From Boswellia sacra (taxonomy: Eukaryota > Streptophyta > Magnoliopsida > Sapindales > Burseraceae), in NCBI GenBank assembly GCA_013180625.2, contig SNVD02014941.1:30378-94377 (forward strand): DNA of 64,000 bases, given 5' to 3'. Position numbers and translations under genes: made by a program. This document shows, piece after piece, positions 54,174 through 64,000 of the stretch. Every line of letters begins with the position of its first letter. The stretch's first letter is position 1. The notes beneath the pieces are model-generated. The model was not told the origin of the DNA. It saw only the letters and a list, made by a program, of their open reading frames with translations, and did not search any database.

Positions 54174-54227
54174 ATGTACTTGTGTTCTGAAGTTATTTCC
54201 CAGTGTGATCGGCTTCGGGACGATTAG
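54174..54227 (+). other. possible upstream ORF 2 in the second PHT1 leader
   Basis: A 17-codon frame ends with TAG at 54225-54227, just before the predicted splice donor. The first PHT1 gene has no upstream ATG in its predicted leader. Confidence 0.3.
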
Positions 54228-54228
54228 G

Positions 54229-55212
54229 GTATGCACATTTTGTGTTCTTTTTGTTCTCAGTCGTGTTATCTTTAATTTTTTTTTTGTTGTTACTAATTTT
54301 CTATTTCACCTAACTCAGTTTGTGTGCGCAGTATTAATCCTGAAACATCATGAACATCTTTATCCGTTTATTGCCTTGAGAATTGGTTAATTTTCTAGAA
54401 AGTTTTGGAGATCATTTCTGGTATCATTAAGCAAATGAAGAAAACTCTACCAGCAGGGCCAAATCGAATTAGATATAAACTATTGTTTAGATTCAGAACG
54501 ATCATTCTTGGCTTCTTCACATTTTCATGTTTGACTTTTCTCTCTACTTATTAGATGGGTTAATTGAGAATCTAGTTTATCTAGTTTCTTCTTTTCCCCC
54601 CCATTTTTTGGGGTTTTGTTAGTTACTACAAAAATTTGAGGGTCTTTCACTTTTTGTTTTGAGGTTTACTTGTTCACATGGATCTTCGATCTTGTATCAT
54701 GTTATATTGTATTATCTTAATAACTAACAAGCACAGACCATGACTTTGGATGACCTCCCCTCCTATTATAGCTACCAAGTTTAAGTTTTTAGAGTTTTTG
54801 ATGGCAGAATCGAAATTCTTGTGCTGGTATTTTTTTTTTTCTTTCGTTCGGATTTTTGAAAAGTGTTATTTAACAATTGTGTTATTATTATTTTAGTATC
54901 ACTTTATTGACCATTGACTTGCAATGCTGTTAGTCATTTTCTTACACATGTTATCAGTGGTCCTCAAACGTGAATTTTTAGTATTTTCTGTAGGTTGGGA
55001 AAAAACTGGCTCTCATTTGTCTTCTTCTCAAATCACTGTCCTGTCCTCCTTTGCTTTGTTGCACCATCACAATCACAAGTTTAATAGTTCAAACCCGGCT
55101 GAGTTGACTCATTGACTTTGCTTGAGTTGTAGGAAACTTTAGTCATATGTACCGCGAATTAACATTACATTTACACTTCCATTAACCATTATTCCTGTGT
55201 TTTTGTTTTTAG
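54229..55212 (+). other. 5' leader intron of the second PHT1 gene
   Basis: A donor (GATTAGG|GTATGC) at 54229 and an acceptor (TTGTTTTTAG|GAAAAA) ending at 55212 bound a 984-bp T-rich intron, mirroring the first gene. Predicted from consensus only. Confidence 0.6.
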
Positions 55213-55260
55213 GAAAAATCAAACACAAGTGTAAGAGCTTTTGACAAGAGCTTGCTAGTC

Positions 55261-56826
55261 ATGGCAGGAGAGCAATTGCAAGTGCTTAACGCACTTGATG
55301 TTGCTAAGACACAGTGGTACCATTTCACAGCAATTGTGATAGCTGGCATGGGATTTTTCACGGATGCATATGACCTCTTTTGCATATCCCTTGTCACAAA
55401 ATTGCTTGGTCGAATATACTACCATGAGGAAGGCTCTGTGAAGCCTGGTACTCTCCCTTCAAATGTAGCTGCTGCTGTTAATGGTGTTGCATTCTGTGGT
55501 ACTCTTTCAGGCCAGCTTTTTTTTGGTTGGCTTGGTGACAAAATGGGCAGAAAACGTGTCTATGGCATGACCCTTATGCTCATGGTCATTTGCTCAATTG
55601 CTTCTGGTCTTTCCTTTGGCAAAGACCCTAAAGCTGTTATGGCTACTCTTTGCTTTTTTCGCTTCTGGCTAGGCTTTGGCATTGGCGGTGACTACCCATT
55701 GTCTGCTACTATCATGTCCGAGTATGCAAACAAGAAGACTCGTGGTGCTTTCATTGCTGCTGTTTTTGCCATGCAAGGTTTCGGGATTTTGGCTGGTGGC
55801 ATGGTTGCAATTATAGTTTCTGCGGCCTTCAAGGCCAAATTTCCAGCACCAATTTATAAAGTGGATGCAATTGCATCAACCGTGCCTCAAGCAGATTATG
55901 TTTGGCGTATAATTTTGATGTTTGGTGCAATTCCAGCTTCACTTACGTACTACTGGCGTATGAAGATGCCTGAGACTGCTCGTTACACAGCCTTAGTAGC
56001 AAAGAACGCGAAACAGGCTGCGGCTGATATGTCGAAAGTTCTTCAGGTTGATTTGGAAGTAGAACAGGAGAAAATTGAGCGAAAGGTAGATTTTGGTTTA
56101 TTCAGTAGACAGTTTCTTCAACGCCATGGACTTCACTTGCTTGGAACTACTAGCACTTGGTTCTTGCTGGATATAGCATTCTACAGTCAAAATCTATTCC
56201 AAAAGGACATTTTCAGTGCCATTGGATGGATTCCTAAGGCTGCAACCATGAACGCTCTTGAAGAAGTTTACAGAATTGCTAGAGCACAAACTCTGATTGC
56301 ACTCTGCAGCACTGTTCCTGGTTATTGGTTCACTGTGGCATTCATTGATAAGATGGGTAGATTTGCTATTCAATTGATGGGTTTCTTCTTCATGACAGTG
56401 TTCATGTTTGCCTTGGCCATTCCTTATCATCACTGGACTCTGCCAGACAATCGAATTGGCTTTGTGGTAATGTACTCATTCACCTTCTTCTTCGCAAACT
56501 TTGGTCCAAATGCCACCACATTTGTTGTTCCTGCAGAGATTTTTCCTGCCAGGTTAAGGTCCACTTGCCACGGTATATCAGCTGCATCTGGAAAAGCTGG
56601 GGCCATGGTGGGCGCATTCGGGTTCTTATATGCAGCTGATGGAATTGGGGTGAGAAACTCACTAATAATTCTTGGCGTGATCAACCTCTTAGGAATGATA
56701 TTTACATTCTTGGTTCCGGAGTCAAAGGGAAAATCACTGGAAGAAATGTCTGGTGAAGCTGAGGAAGAGAATGGAACAGTAACAGAGTCAAGGCAGAACG
56801 ATGGTCTTAGAGCTGTTGCAGTTTAG
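55261..56826 (+). CDS. PHT1: PHT1-family high-affinity H+/phosphate symporter (second copy)
   Basis: A plasma-membrane phosphate:proton symporter, paralogue of the gene at 18857 (roughly four fifths identical by eye). It has 521 residues in one exon. The start is the ATG at 55261 (MAGEQLQVL, the standard PHT1 N-terminus); the open frame extends 9 bases further to a TTG that is not a plant start. The signature [13 protein letters not shown] is again at 142-154. Phosphate-contact positions by homology to fungal PiPT are Y145, Q172, W300, D304, Y308 and probably N413, all conserved. Two loops are shorter than in the first copy: the central cytosolic loop by 5 residues, and the loop before the last membrane span, where YAAQSKDP...GYPPGIG is reduced to YAADGIG (net loss of 13). 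The second loss removes a segment usual in PHT1 proteins but no membrane span. A leader intron and a P1BS motif suggest phosphate-starvation control. Confidence 0.96.
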   Translation: MAGEQLQVLNALDVAKTQWYHFTAIVIAGMGFFTDAYDLFCISLVTKLLGRIYYHEEGSVKPGTLPSNVAAAVNGVAFCGTLSGQLFFGWLGDKMGRKRVYGMTLMLMVICSIASGLSFGKDPKAVMATLCFFRFWLGFGIGGDYPLSATIMSEYANKKTRGAFIAAVFAMQGFGILAGGMVAIIVSAAFKAKFPAPIYKVDAIASTVPQADYVWRIILMFGAIPASLTYYWRMKMPETARYTALVAKNAKQAAADMSKVLQVDLEVEQEKIERKVDFGLFSRQFLQRHGLHLLGTTSTWFLLDIAFYSQNLFQKDIFSAIGWIPKAATMNALEEVYRIARAQTLIALCSTVPGYWFTVAFIDKMGRFAIQLMGFFFMTVFMFALAIPYHHWTLPDNRIGFVVMYSFTFFFANFGPNATTFVVPAEIFPARLRSTCHGISAASGKAGAMVGAFGFLYAADGIGVRNSLIILGVINLLGMIFTFLVPESKGKSLEEMSGEAEEENGTVTESRQNDGLRAVAV

Positions 56827-57599
56827 CTTTGCAGAATCCTTGAACTCACTCAAGTATGAGATAGTTCCTATGCATTTGCATAGTTTGCAAGCGCTTGTGC
56901 TATCCGTACAGCCCAAGTTGAAATTAGCTCTTTGGATGCTAATTTCTCCTCTTGCTTTGAACTACAATACTAGTGTTTGTTCCTAGTTGTAGTTATGTTT
57001 GTCTTAATTTTTCATATTACAGTTGAAGTAAAACGTAGTATTAGTTAATTATGCTTTCTTGGTCTGTTTTTGCCCCCTCTTCCTGGTAACCAACAGGACT
57101 GCATGTGATTTTTCATTCTTTTTCCTCCATTTCTATTATTTCGGTTCGCCCATGTCTGATATCTCACTGGATTCTAGCATGTGTAATGGCCAAGCAACTG
57201 AACTGGACATAGAGATTGAAAGGGTCCATGATGGACTTTTATGTGTCCATTAATGTCCGTTTCTATGCTTAGTCCAAGCAGCTTCACCGCATGGACAACC
57301 ATTCAGGGGTCATTGATTGGTAAAGTGACGGTGATTGGTGAGCGGCACAACTACGGGATAAAAGCTGGGTAGAGTAGAGCCTTTTTTTTTAGTACCCGAA
57401 ACCCCAAAACTCTATCCTGTTCTTCTACCAGTTGATAGGCTAAAATATTAAAAAAAATGGGCCAAAAAGAAAATCAATAATGGAAAAAGTTAGGAATATC
57501 CTTGCATAAGTAAAGAAATCCTGGCCAAGCTTCCACAATTAAATGGTTACTAAGTTTTGCCAAGAGGAGAGGACTTTTATTGAGCCATTTAGTAGGCCA
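56827..57599 (+). other. 3' UTR and flank of the second PHT1 gene
   Basis: The 3' UTR probably ends near 57000-57060 in AT-rich sequence. The remainder up to the hAT-like element shows nothing recognisable. Confidence 0.45.
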
Positions 57600-57607
57600 C
57601 TTATAAT

Positions 57608-58154
57608 TAGGCTTGGGCATTTGCCCCGGCCCCATCACTGACCCGGTCCAACGGGGCGGGTCCAGGATCACTGTAAGGGGCGGGTACGGGGCTGCATAGA
57701 GTCTGCCCCGTCCGGGACGGGTACGGGGCCGGGTCTTGCCTCTAGACCCGTTGGACCCGCCCCGCCCCGCACAGTTAAGGGTATAAATAAAAAAATTCAA
57801 AATATAAGGACTTAGAGATAATTTTAGGGGGTTATTTTGTTAAATTTTAATATATAGGAACTTTTAGAATATTTTTTTTTTTTTTTATTTTTGGCCGTGA
57901 CGTAAGCATGTTGATGATATTGTATGAAATTATGGATGGACTTAAAAGAAATATTGTGGGTGATGAGATTGAAAAATATAAATATTGTGGAGTGTAAATG
58001 AAATTTTGTGGGGTGGGGCGGGGCGGGGCGGGGCGGGGCGGGTATGGATCTGGCTCTTTTTTTTTCTACCCGCGGGGCGGGGCAGAAAAAAAAGAGACGG
58101 GGCGGGGCTGGATACTTGCCGCCCCGTACCCGCCCCGCCCCGGTACCAAGCCTA
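57608..58154. mobile_element. GC-rich non-autonomous hAT-like element
   Basis: A 547-bp element with ends TAGGCTTGGGCATTTGCCCC and GGTACCAAGCCTA and a perfect 8-bp target duplication CTTATAAT (57600-57607 and 58155-58162). Its tips are made of CCCGCCCCG-type repeats, including a GGGGC run of seven units at about 58014-58042. It resembles the element at 38479-39483 in design (GC-rich tips, AT-rich core, hAT-type duplication). Confidence 0.85.
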
Positions 58155-58162
58155 CTTATAAT

Positions 58163-58544
58163 ATATGAATAATCGTAGCTGGCAGTTTATGACCTTAAAT
58201 CAACGAGGCCCTTCTTAATTTCGGTCTATCTTAATTGCAATTTGCACTCAAAGACAACATCGTTGACGAGTGTGTCAACAATTTGCATCAAAGCTGTGGG
58301 GACTAAACTAATGTTTATCCTGTGTAACATCCCAACTTGTTCCTTACCAACAAATCAGATAAGTGAACATGGGAGGAGATTTTGGAAAAATGTTGAATAA
58401 GTGGCTATTGCATGCAAATAGGGCCGTTATACCTAAACCTATTTTGGTTCCAGGCACAGCACTACCCAATTTGCCAATGATATGACCACAATTTGAGTAG
58501 ACGTCAGTCTAATGCCCCCAACTTCACCTTCCATCACACGAATG
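58163..58544. other. intergenic DNA between two hAT-like elements
   Basis: Nothing recognised in this stretch. Confidence 0.35.
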
Positions 58545-59891
58545 TAGTGTTTGTTTCACTCACTTAATACTATTTAAATCTAAACACTTGTTAGGACTTA
58601 ATTTATACCACTTAATAGGATGTTTTTTTGCTCTTTTAGATATCACTTAAAAAAAGTCGTAAGATGATATTTTACTTTCAATGTGACTTTTTTATCCTTT
58701 TTGAAATGTAAAGTGTTTATATTATATTTATTATAATATTTAAAAATTAAATAGTTAATAAAATTAAACCAAATTTTCTTTTTATTTAAATATTTAATAT
58801 TATATTTTTTACAAACCTTTAAAAAATAAATATGTACTAAAATTAAATAAAAATTCTTTTTTATTTATGTCACTTAATAGAATATTTATTTTTAACTTTT
58901 TACCTAACTGAAAATAAGTATCAAGTAAACAATTTAATTTAAATTTAACATTTTTATCCTTATCTTGAAAAATAAAGGATACTAATATTATTGTTGTGTC
59001 AATCTTAAAAATTAAATCAAAATTTTAATCATCATAAATTATGAACCTACATATTATAAAACTATATTTATTTATTAAAGTATAAAAAATCTATTATGCA
59101 TTAAATATAATAATAAACTTACCTATTATAAAAAATAGAAATCTATTATTAGCATATAGATAAATAATTGTAATAAAATCAAATCCATCTATTTATGTAA
59201 ATAAATCATATTTTTATTTATTAATTTTACTTATAAAATTAAAAAAATTATAGAACTAGTGATGCTGCCGCTGCCGCCGCCCGCCCATGTCCGCCGTCTT
59301 CAGCTGGGCGTCCAACGACACCGCACATACCAAAATGATTGCCAAACGACGATCTATCAATCTAGTTAAGAATTATTTGACATAACCTAAGTGTTCAGCC
59401 ACAAAAATCTAAGATTTATCTGGTCGTCAAAACGATTTTGGATTTTTCCGACGAAAAGACAATCTAATCACCGATTTCAGTTATATAAATGAATAGAGCT
59501 TCAAACGAAGATCATTTTGATATGGATTATGTTATCTGACAAGCAACATCGCCGGCGGTGGAAGCCGTGGTCGCTGGCCGGAAACATTACTGCAGATTCT
59601 GATTTTATTAAATATATAATTTTCAAATATTATTTTAAAATATATTTTGTTAAAAAAATTAAATTAATTGAATGCTTAAATGATTTATTTATTTTGATTT
59701 TTTAAAAGGGTAATTGTGATATTTTTATATATTTAGATGTTTCATTAAAAAAAAGTTGTAATTTTTTACTTTTTATATTCAGACATAAATGTTTGAAAAA
59801 AAGTGATTAGAGCCCAAAACAAACGGACTTAAATTTTTTGAACACTGAAATCTATTCAGATTCAGATTTCAGAGCCCAAAACAAACGGCTA
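58545..59891. mobile_element. non-autonomous hAT-like element
   Basis: A 1347-bp element with ends TAGTGTTTGTTT and AAACAAACGGCTA. The flanks CACACGAATG and ACACAATG match apart from one inserted base, consistent with an old 8-bp duplication. The terminal words AGAGCCCAAAACAAACGG occur twice near the right end (59812 and 59871). The body is AT-rich with one GC-rich island (59262-59330). It has no transposase. Confidence 0.6.
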
Positions 59892-60864
59892 ACACAATGA
59901 AAAATGTTTAAATACCCATTTAGGATTGCATTTGAAAATCTAAAAGTTAATACTTATAGAATCTACTGTTAATTAGGTGTTTGGTGAAGATCTCCAAAAT
60001 TCATATTCAACAAGAATTAAGTTTTGTATTATATTTTAAAAACAGGTTAAATGTAGCTTCTCCAATTATGGTTTTCCAAGAATATATGTATAAGTAGATC
60101 AAATATCAAATATCTATAAAACAATATAAACTCAGAAGTACCTTGATTAAGAAATTTTATAAAATTAATAATTATTTAGTAAATAAAATTTTAATTATCT
60201 AATTTAATTTACAAATCTAATTTCAAAAAAAAAAGTAAAAAGAAAGAAAGAGAAAGAAAGAAACTGCTAACACAACTATTGTTAACTGTTGGCTACGGGG
60301 TACATCCACCGATCTTGCCGCTGTCAAAATTATCAAAATTGGCCGATCTATCATAGTGCAATGATATCTTTGATATTTTTACAGGCTTTCAACTGAAAAT
60401 AATAACAATAATAATAATAATTTTGGCCGCAAAACATTTTACGCTTCTCAACAATTGAGACAATTGACACCCAGCAATACATTAGTCATAGATGGCCGTT
60501 AAAGATGCAGAAATCACCGTAACGGGCCGCACCTGCAATTTTTTTTTTTTTTAATTTTTAATTGAGGTAATAACAAATTCTTTCTCTAAGATTGGGTATA
60601 ATATTATTTAAAAATATAATTTATATTATTTTAATTTTTAATATTTACATATTTATATCATCTAGCTCTAATTAATTAATTCTCTTTACTTTTATGCAAA
60701 CTAAATTACAATCAAACAATTATTTATGATAAAATAAAATCTATATTACTTCATACTTATTAAATTTTTACGTTTAATTGACAAAAATCTTCATGTTTAT
60801 TGAATATCTACGTCCAATTGACAAAAATATCTTTATCCGTTTATTAAAAAGCAAAAGAAATTAG
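59892..60864. other. AT-rich intergenic DNA
   Basis: Nothing recognised. It includes A/G-rich runs at about 60222-60260 and a T-run at 60540-60552. Confidence 0.35.
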
Positions 60865-63800
60865 TTAACTGAATTTAAATGATACAAATATATAAATCTT
60901 AAGAATCCACTTGACTGCCTCCCAATGTTCTTTCCCTGGATTGGAAAGAAATCTGCTCACGACTCCGACAGCATGAGCAATATCTGGCCTTGTACACACC
61001 ATGGCATACATCAAACTTCCTACAACAGAAGAATAGGGTACCGATGCCATGTCCTCTATCTCTTTCTTGGATGAGGGACATGATCTCTTGCTCAGCTTGA
61101 AATGATTAGCCAGTGGTACACAAACTGGCTTGGCACTATCCATGTTGAACCTTTGGATCACACGTTCAACATATTTTTCTTGAGACAGCCATAATTTCTT
61201 TTGTTTTCTGTCTCGACGAATGTGCACCATCCCAAGATTTGCTGAGCTGGTCCCAAGTCCTTCATATCGAAGGTTTTTGATAGTTCATTCTTCAGCTGCT
61301 TTATTCTTGTTGCATCTTTTCCGACGATCAACATGTCGTCCACATATAACATTAATGCAACAAAGTCTCCACCTGAAGTTTCTGAAAGTAGACGCATTGG
61401 TCTGCAGCGGTTCTTTTGTACCCATGACTCACCATGAAGGAGTCAAACTTCTTGTACCATTGCCTTGGTGCTTGTTTGAGGCCATACAAGCTCTTTTTGA
61501 GCTTGCACACGAGGTGTTCTTTTTCTGGAACCTCGAACCCTTCTGGCTGCTCCATGTAGATTTCTTCATGCAAGTCTCCATGAAGAAATGCTGTCTTCAC
61601 ATCCATCTGTTCAAGCTCCAAATCAAGACTTGCTGTTAATCCGAGGATGACGCGGATTGAGGACATTTTTACTACCGGTGAGAATATTTCATCAAAGTCA
61701 ATTCCTTTCTTCTGAAGGAATCCTTTTACCACCAATCGGGCTTTGTGCTTTATCACCTTTCCTGTTCCATCTTTCTTGAGCTTGAATACCCACTTGTTCT
61801 TCAGTGCCTTCTTTCCGTCTGGGAGTTTGACCAGTTCATAAGTTTTGTTCTTCTCTAGAGAATTCATTTCATCTTGCATTGCATGCAGCCATCGTTCTTT
61901 GTCTGGATGAGATAAAGCTTCATGAAAGCTTTCTGGCTCCCCCTCATCAGTAAGCAGTGTGTACTCTGATTCCGGATATCTCCTCGACGGAATCCGACCT
62001 CGCTCAGATCGTCGTAGCTGAGGTTCTTCATTTCCAGGAGGTATAGCAGCTTCTATAGGTGATTGTGGCTCCCCCGGCTCAGCAATCTCTTCATTTTCTT
62101 CCTCCTGATCTGCTTCTGGAATTTCGTCTGGTACCTCGTCATTTCTTGTAGCATTTGGTGTTGGGGTAGAATCTGCAACAATATCTGGGGCACTGCTAGT
62201 GGGATTTGTAGATATTGTTGTCTTTTCAGCGTCTTCATATGTTTGGTCTTCGGGAAATACGACATCTCTGTCCGGATGACTTTCTTTTCTTTGGGATCCC
62301 ATACATCTGTATCCGAATTTGTCATCCAGAAAAAAAACCACCCACTGAAGATACATGGAACAGTTCTTGCATCGAGCTTCTGTCTGAGCTCCTTGGATAC
62401 ATGTACGAAGGCTAAAAAACCAAACACTTTTAAATGATTATAGGAGGGCTTTTTATTTGACCATACCTTTTCTGGAATCTCGAAGTTCAGTGGTGCCGAT
62501 GGTGCTCTGTTGATTAAGTAACAGGCGGTGCGAACTGCCTCCCCCCAGAATGGCTTGGGTAATTTAGCCAATCTGAGCATGCTTCTGACTCGTTCCATGA
62601 TGGTTCGATTCATCCTCTCAGCCACTTCATTGTGTTGTGGTGTGCGTGGGACTGTTCTTTCATGTCGAATGCCATATCTTCGACAGTAGACATTGAACTC
62701 TCTGGAGGTATACTCGCCTCCGTTATCTGATCGAAGGCATTTTAATTTCTTACCCGTTTCACGTTTTACCATGGCGGGTAAACTCCTGGAACGTCTCCAG
62801 ACTTCATCCTTCTTTATGAGGAAAACCACCCACACTTCCGAGATGCATCATCAATAAAGGATCACAGAATATACCTTTAACGGCCATAAGGCACGACAGC
62901 AAGAGGTCCGCATACATCACTGTGTACTAGCTCCAACAGCTTTGATTTCTTCACTGATGAGGAGCTGAATGAAACCCTCCGTTGTTTTCCATACAAACAA
63001 TAGTCGCAAGGATGAGACGCTGCATCCTTGGAAACAGTGATCAGCTTCTTTTTCTGAAGGGTTTATAAACCCTTTTCACCCATGTGACCGAGCCTTTTAT
63101 GCCACAAATCTAGAGGTACCATGTGCTCTGCTACATGAAGGCTCTCTTCGTTTATCTTTACATGAGTCCTGTAAAGATTGTCACATAATTTACCTCGAGA
63201 AACCACCATGACCCCTTTCAACATCTTCCATGTACCGTTGGTGAAGCAGCTCTCATAACCTTGCTGATCAAAAGCTTTTACCGAGAGCAAGTTGAGTCGA
63301 AGATCTGGCACATGACGAACGTCTTTCAAAGTTATTTTGCATCCGACGTTCGTTAGGAATTGAATATCACCAATTCCCATGATTTTGGCGGTGCTGTTGT
63401 TTCCCATCTTCACTATCCCAAAGTCTCCTGCTTTGTACGTGAAGATTTCTCTGCAAGGAGTGACGTGGCAGGAAGCTGCTGTGTCAATGACCCATTCTAC
63501 TCCTTGGTCCGCTGTGTGGAAGCACGTCTCTTCTGCACAGATGGTTACATCTTCTACCACTGTAACTCGTGGTTCTTCGTTGCTTTGTGCCTGTGAACTC
63601 TCCTGGTTCTGCTTCCGAAGACTGCGACAATTTCTCTTCAAATGTCCCTCTTTGCCAGAGTTGTAGCACTTGTATGTTGGTCTCCGCCCATCTGATGACC
63701 TGCCCCTTGATCTGCCTCTGCTTTTGCTTCTACCTCTTCTCCAGTCTTCACCTCGAGACTGTCTTCCTCGATTCTCTGTGATATATGCTTCATCTTGACT

Positions 63801-64000
63801 GGTGCCTGCATCTTTTCTTCTTGCCTCCTCGTTCATTAGGGCATCCTTAACCATTGATAGGGTAAGTCTGCCTCCGGGTGCTGAATTACTGATGGAGACC
63901 ACTAGTGTCTCCCATGAATCTGGAAGGAAACTGAGAAGTAGAAGTGCTTGTTCTTCGTCTCCAAGCTGTAACTCGACTGCTGTCAACTGATTCACCAAGT
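60865..64000 (-). pseudogene. decayed Ty1/copia gag-pol (TNT1-94-like), truncated at both ends of what is visible
   Basis: Read on the minus strand, the order is copia: gag tail and zinc knuckle (63998 to about 63660), protease DTAAS (about 63465), pre-integrase HKRLGHMG (about 63075), integrase core (62990 to 62500), then RT with FLHGD (about 61590) and YVDD (about 61335). The knuckle reads CYNSGKEGHLKRNC, with serine replacing the second cysteine. Frameshifts or stops occur near 63060, 62870, 62350, 61385 and 61225. Homology stops abruptly near 60900, after KWIL, so RNase H and the 3' LTR are missing. The upstream part, including gag start and 5' LTR, lies beyond the window. It differs from the copia element at 25771. 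Confidence 0.88.

Noticed and set aside
55085..55100. GTTCAAACCCGGC as a tRNA B-box
   Set aside because: No A-box or cloverleaf could be fitted around it, and it lies in the PHT1 leader intron.
55252..55260. three extra N-terminal residues (Met-Leu-Val) for the second PHT1
   Set aside because: The first codon is TTG; the ATG at 55261 gives the standard PHT1 N-terminus.
57474..57800. arginine/glycine/proline-rich 108-codon open frame on the minus strand
   Set aside because: It is a translation of the GC-rich tip of an hAT-like element, with no protein family resemblance.

Overview
The window is nuclear DNA of a flowering plant, most likely a eudicot. It is AT-rich, its genes have GT-AG introns, it carries two PHT1 phosphate transporters and a plant-type PP1 phosphatase, and most of it is transposable elements of plant families (Ty1/copia, Ty3/gypsy Tat type, TRIM, MULE, hAT-like). 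The genus cannot be fixed from the sequence alone. There is no sign of bacterial or organelle DNA.

Layout. 1-4900: a complete four-exon PP1 catalytic-subunit gene (+). Its introns hold a perfect 40-bp inverted repeat, a small foldback element and a 170-bp duplication. 5000-17450: intergenic DNA with an LTR-like sequence, a MULE with a transposase remnant interrupted by an hAT-like element, and a second MULE-type element built around a 32-bp minisatellite. 17450-20900: first PHT1 gene (+), with an untranslated first exon, a leader intron and a single coding exon. 20903-42213: a nested stack. A small DNA-transposon shell was split by a gag-only Tat-type retrotransposon (21908-42046). That element was in turn hit by a young copia element (25771-31134) and by a second large gypsy-like element (32134-41203). 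The last carries an intronless LOG-like (cytokinin-activating enzyme) pseudogene and an hAT-like element. 42200-53900: repeat-rich intergenic DNA with a reverse-oriented TRIM, a solo LTR and foldback MITEs. 53947-57050: second PHT1 gene (+), same architecture as the first. 57600-60860: two hAT-like elements. 60865-64000: a decayed copia polyprotein on the minus strand, cut off inside the RT/RNase H region and running off the window.

Functional reading. The two PHT1 genes are in the same orientation and very similar. Each has a leader intron and a PHR1-binding-type motif (GNATATNC) close to the presumed transcription start, so they look like a duplicated pair of phosphate-starvation-responsive H+/phosphate symporters. 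About 21 kb of their 35-kb spacing is the nested transposon stack. The PP1 gene is unrelated to phosphate uptake. The most unusual item is the LOG-like retrocopy inside a gypsy-type element, where a pol region might be expected.

Limits. Element boundaries were found by eye from terminal repeats and target-site duplications. Transcript ends, leader introns and the PP1 terminal exon are predicted from splice consensus and family knowledge. tRNA and small-RNA genes were looked for only by eye, and none was recognised.
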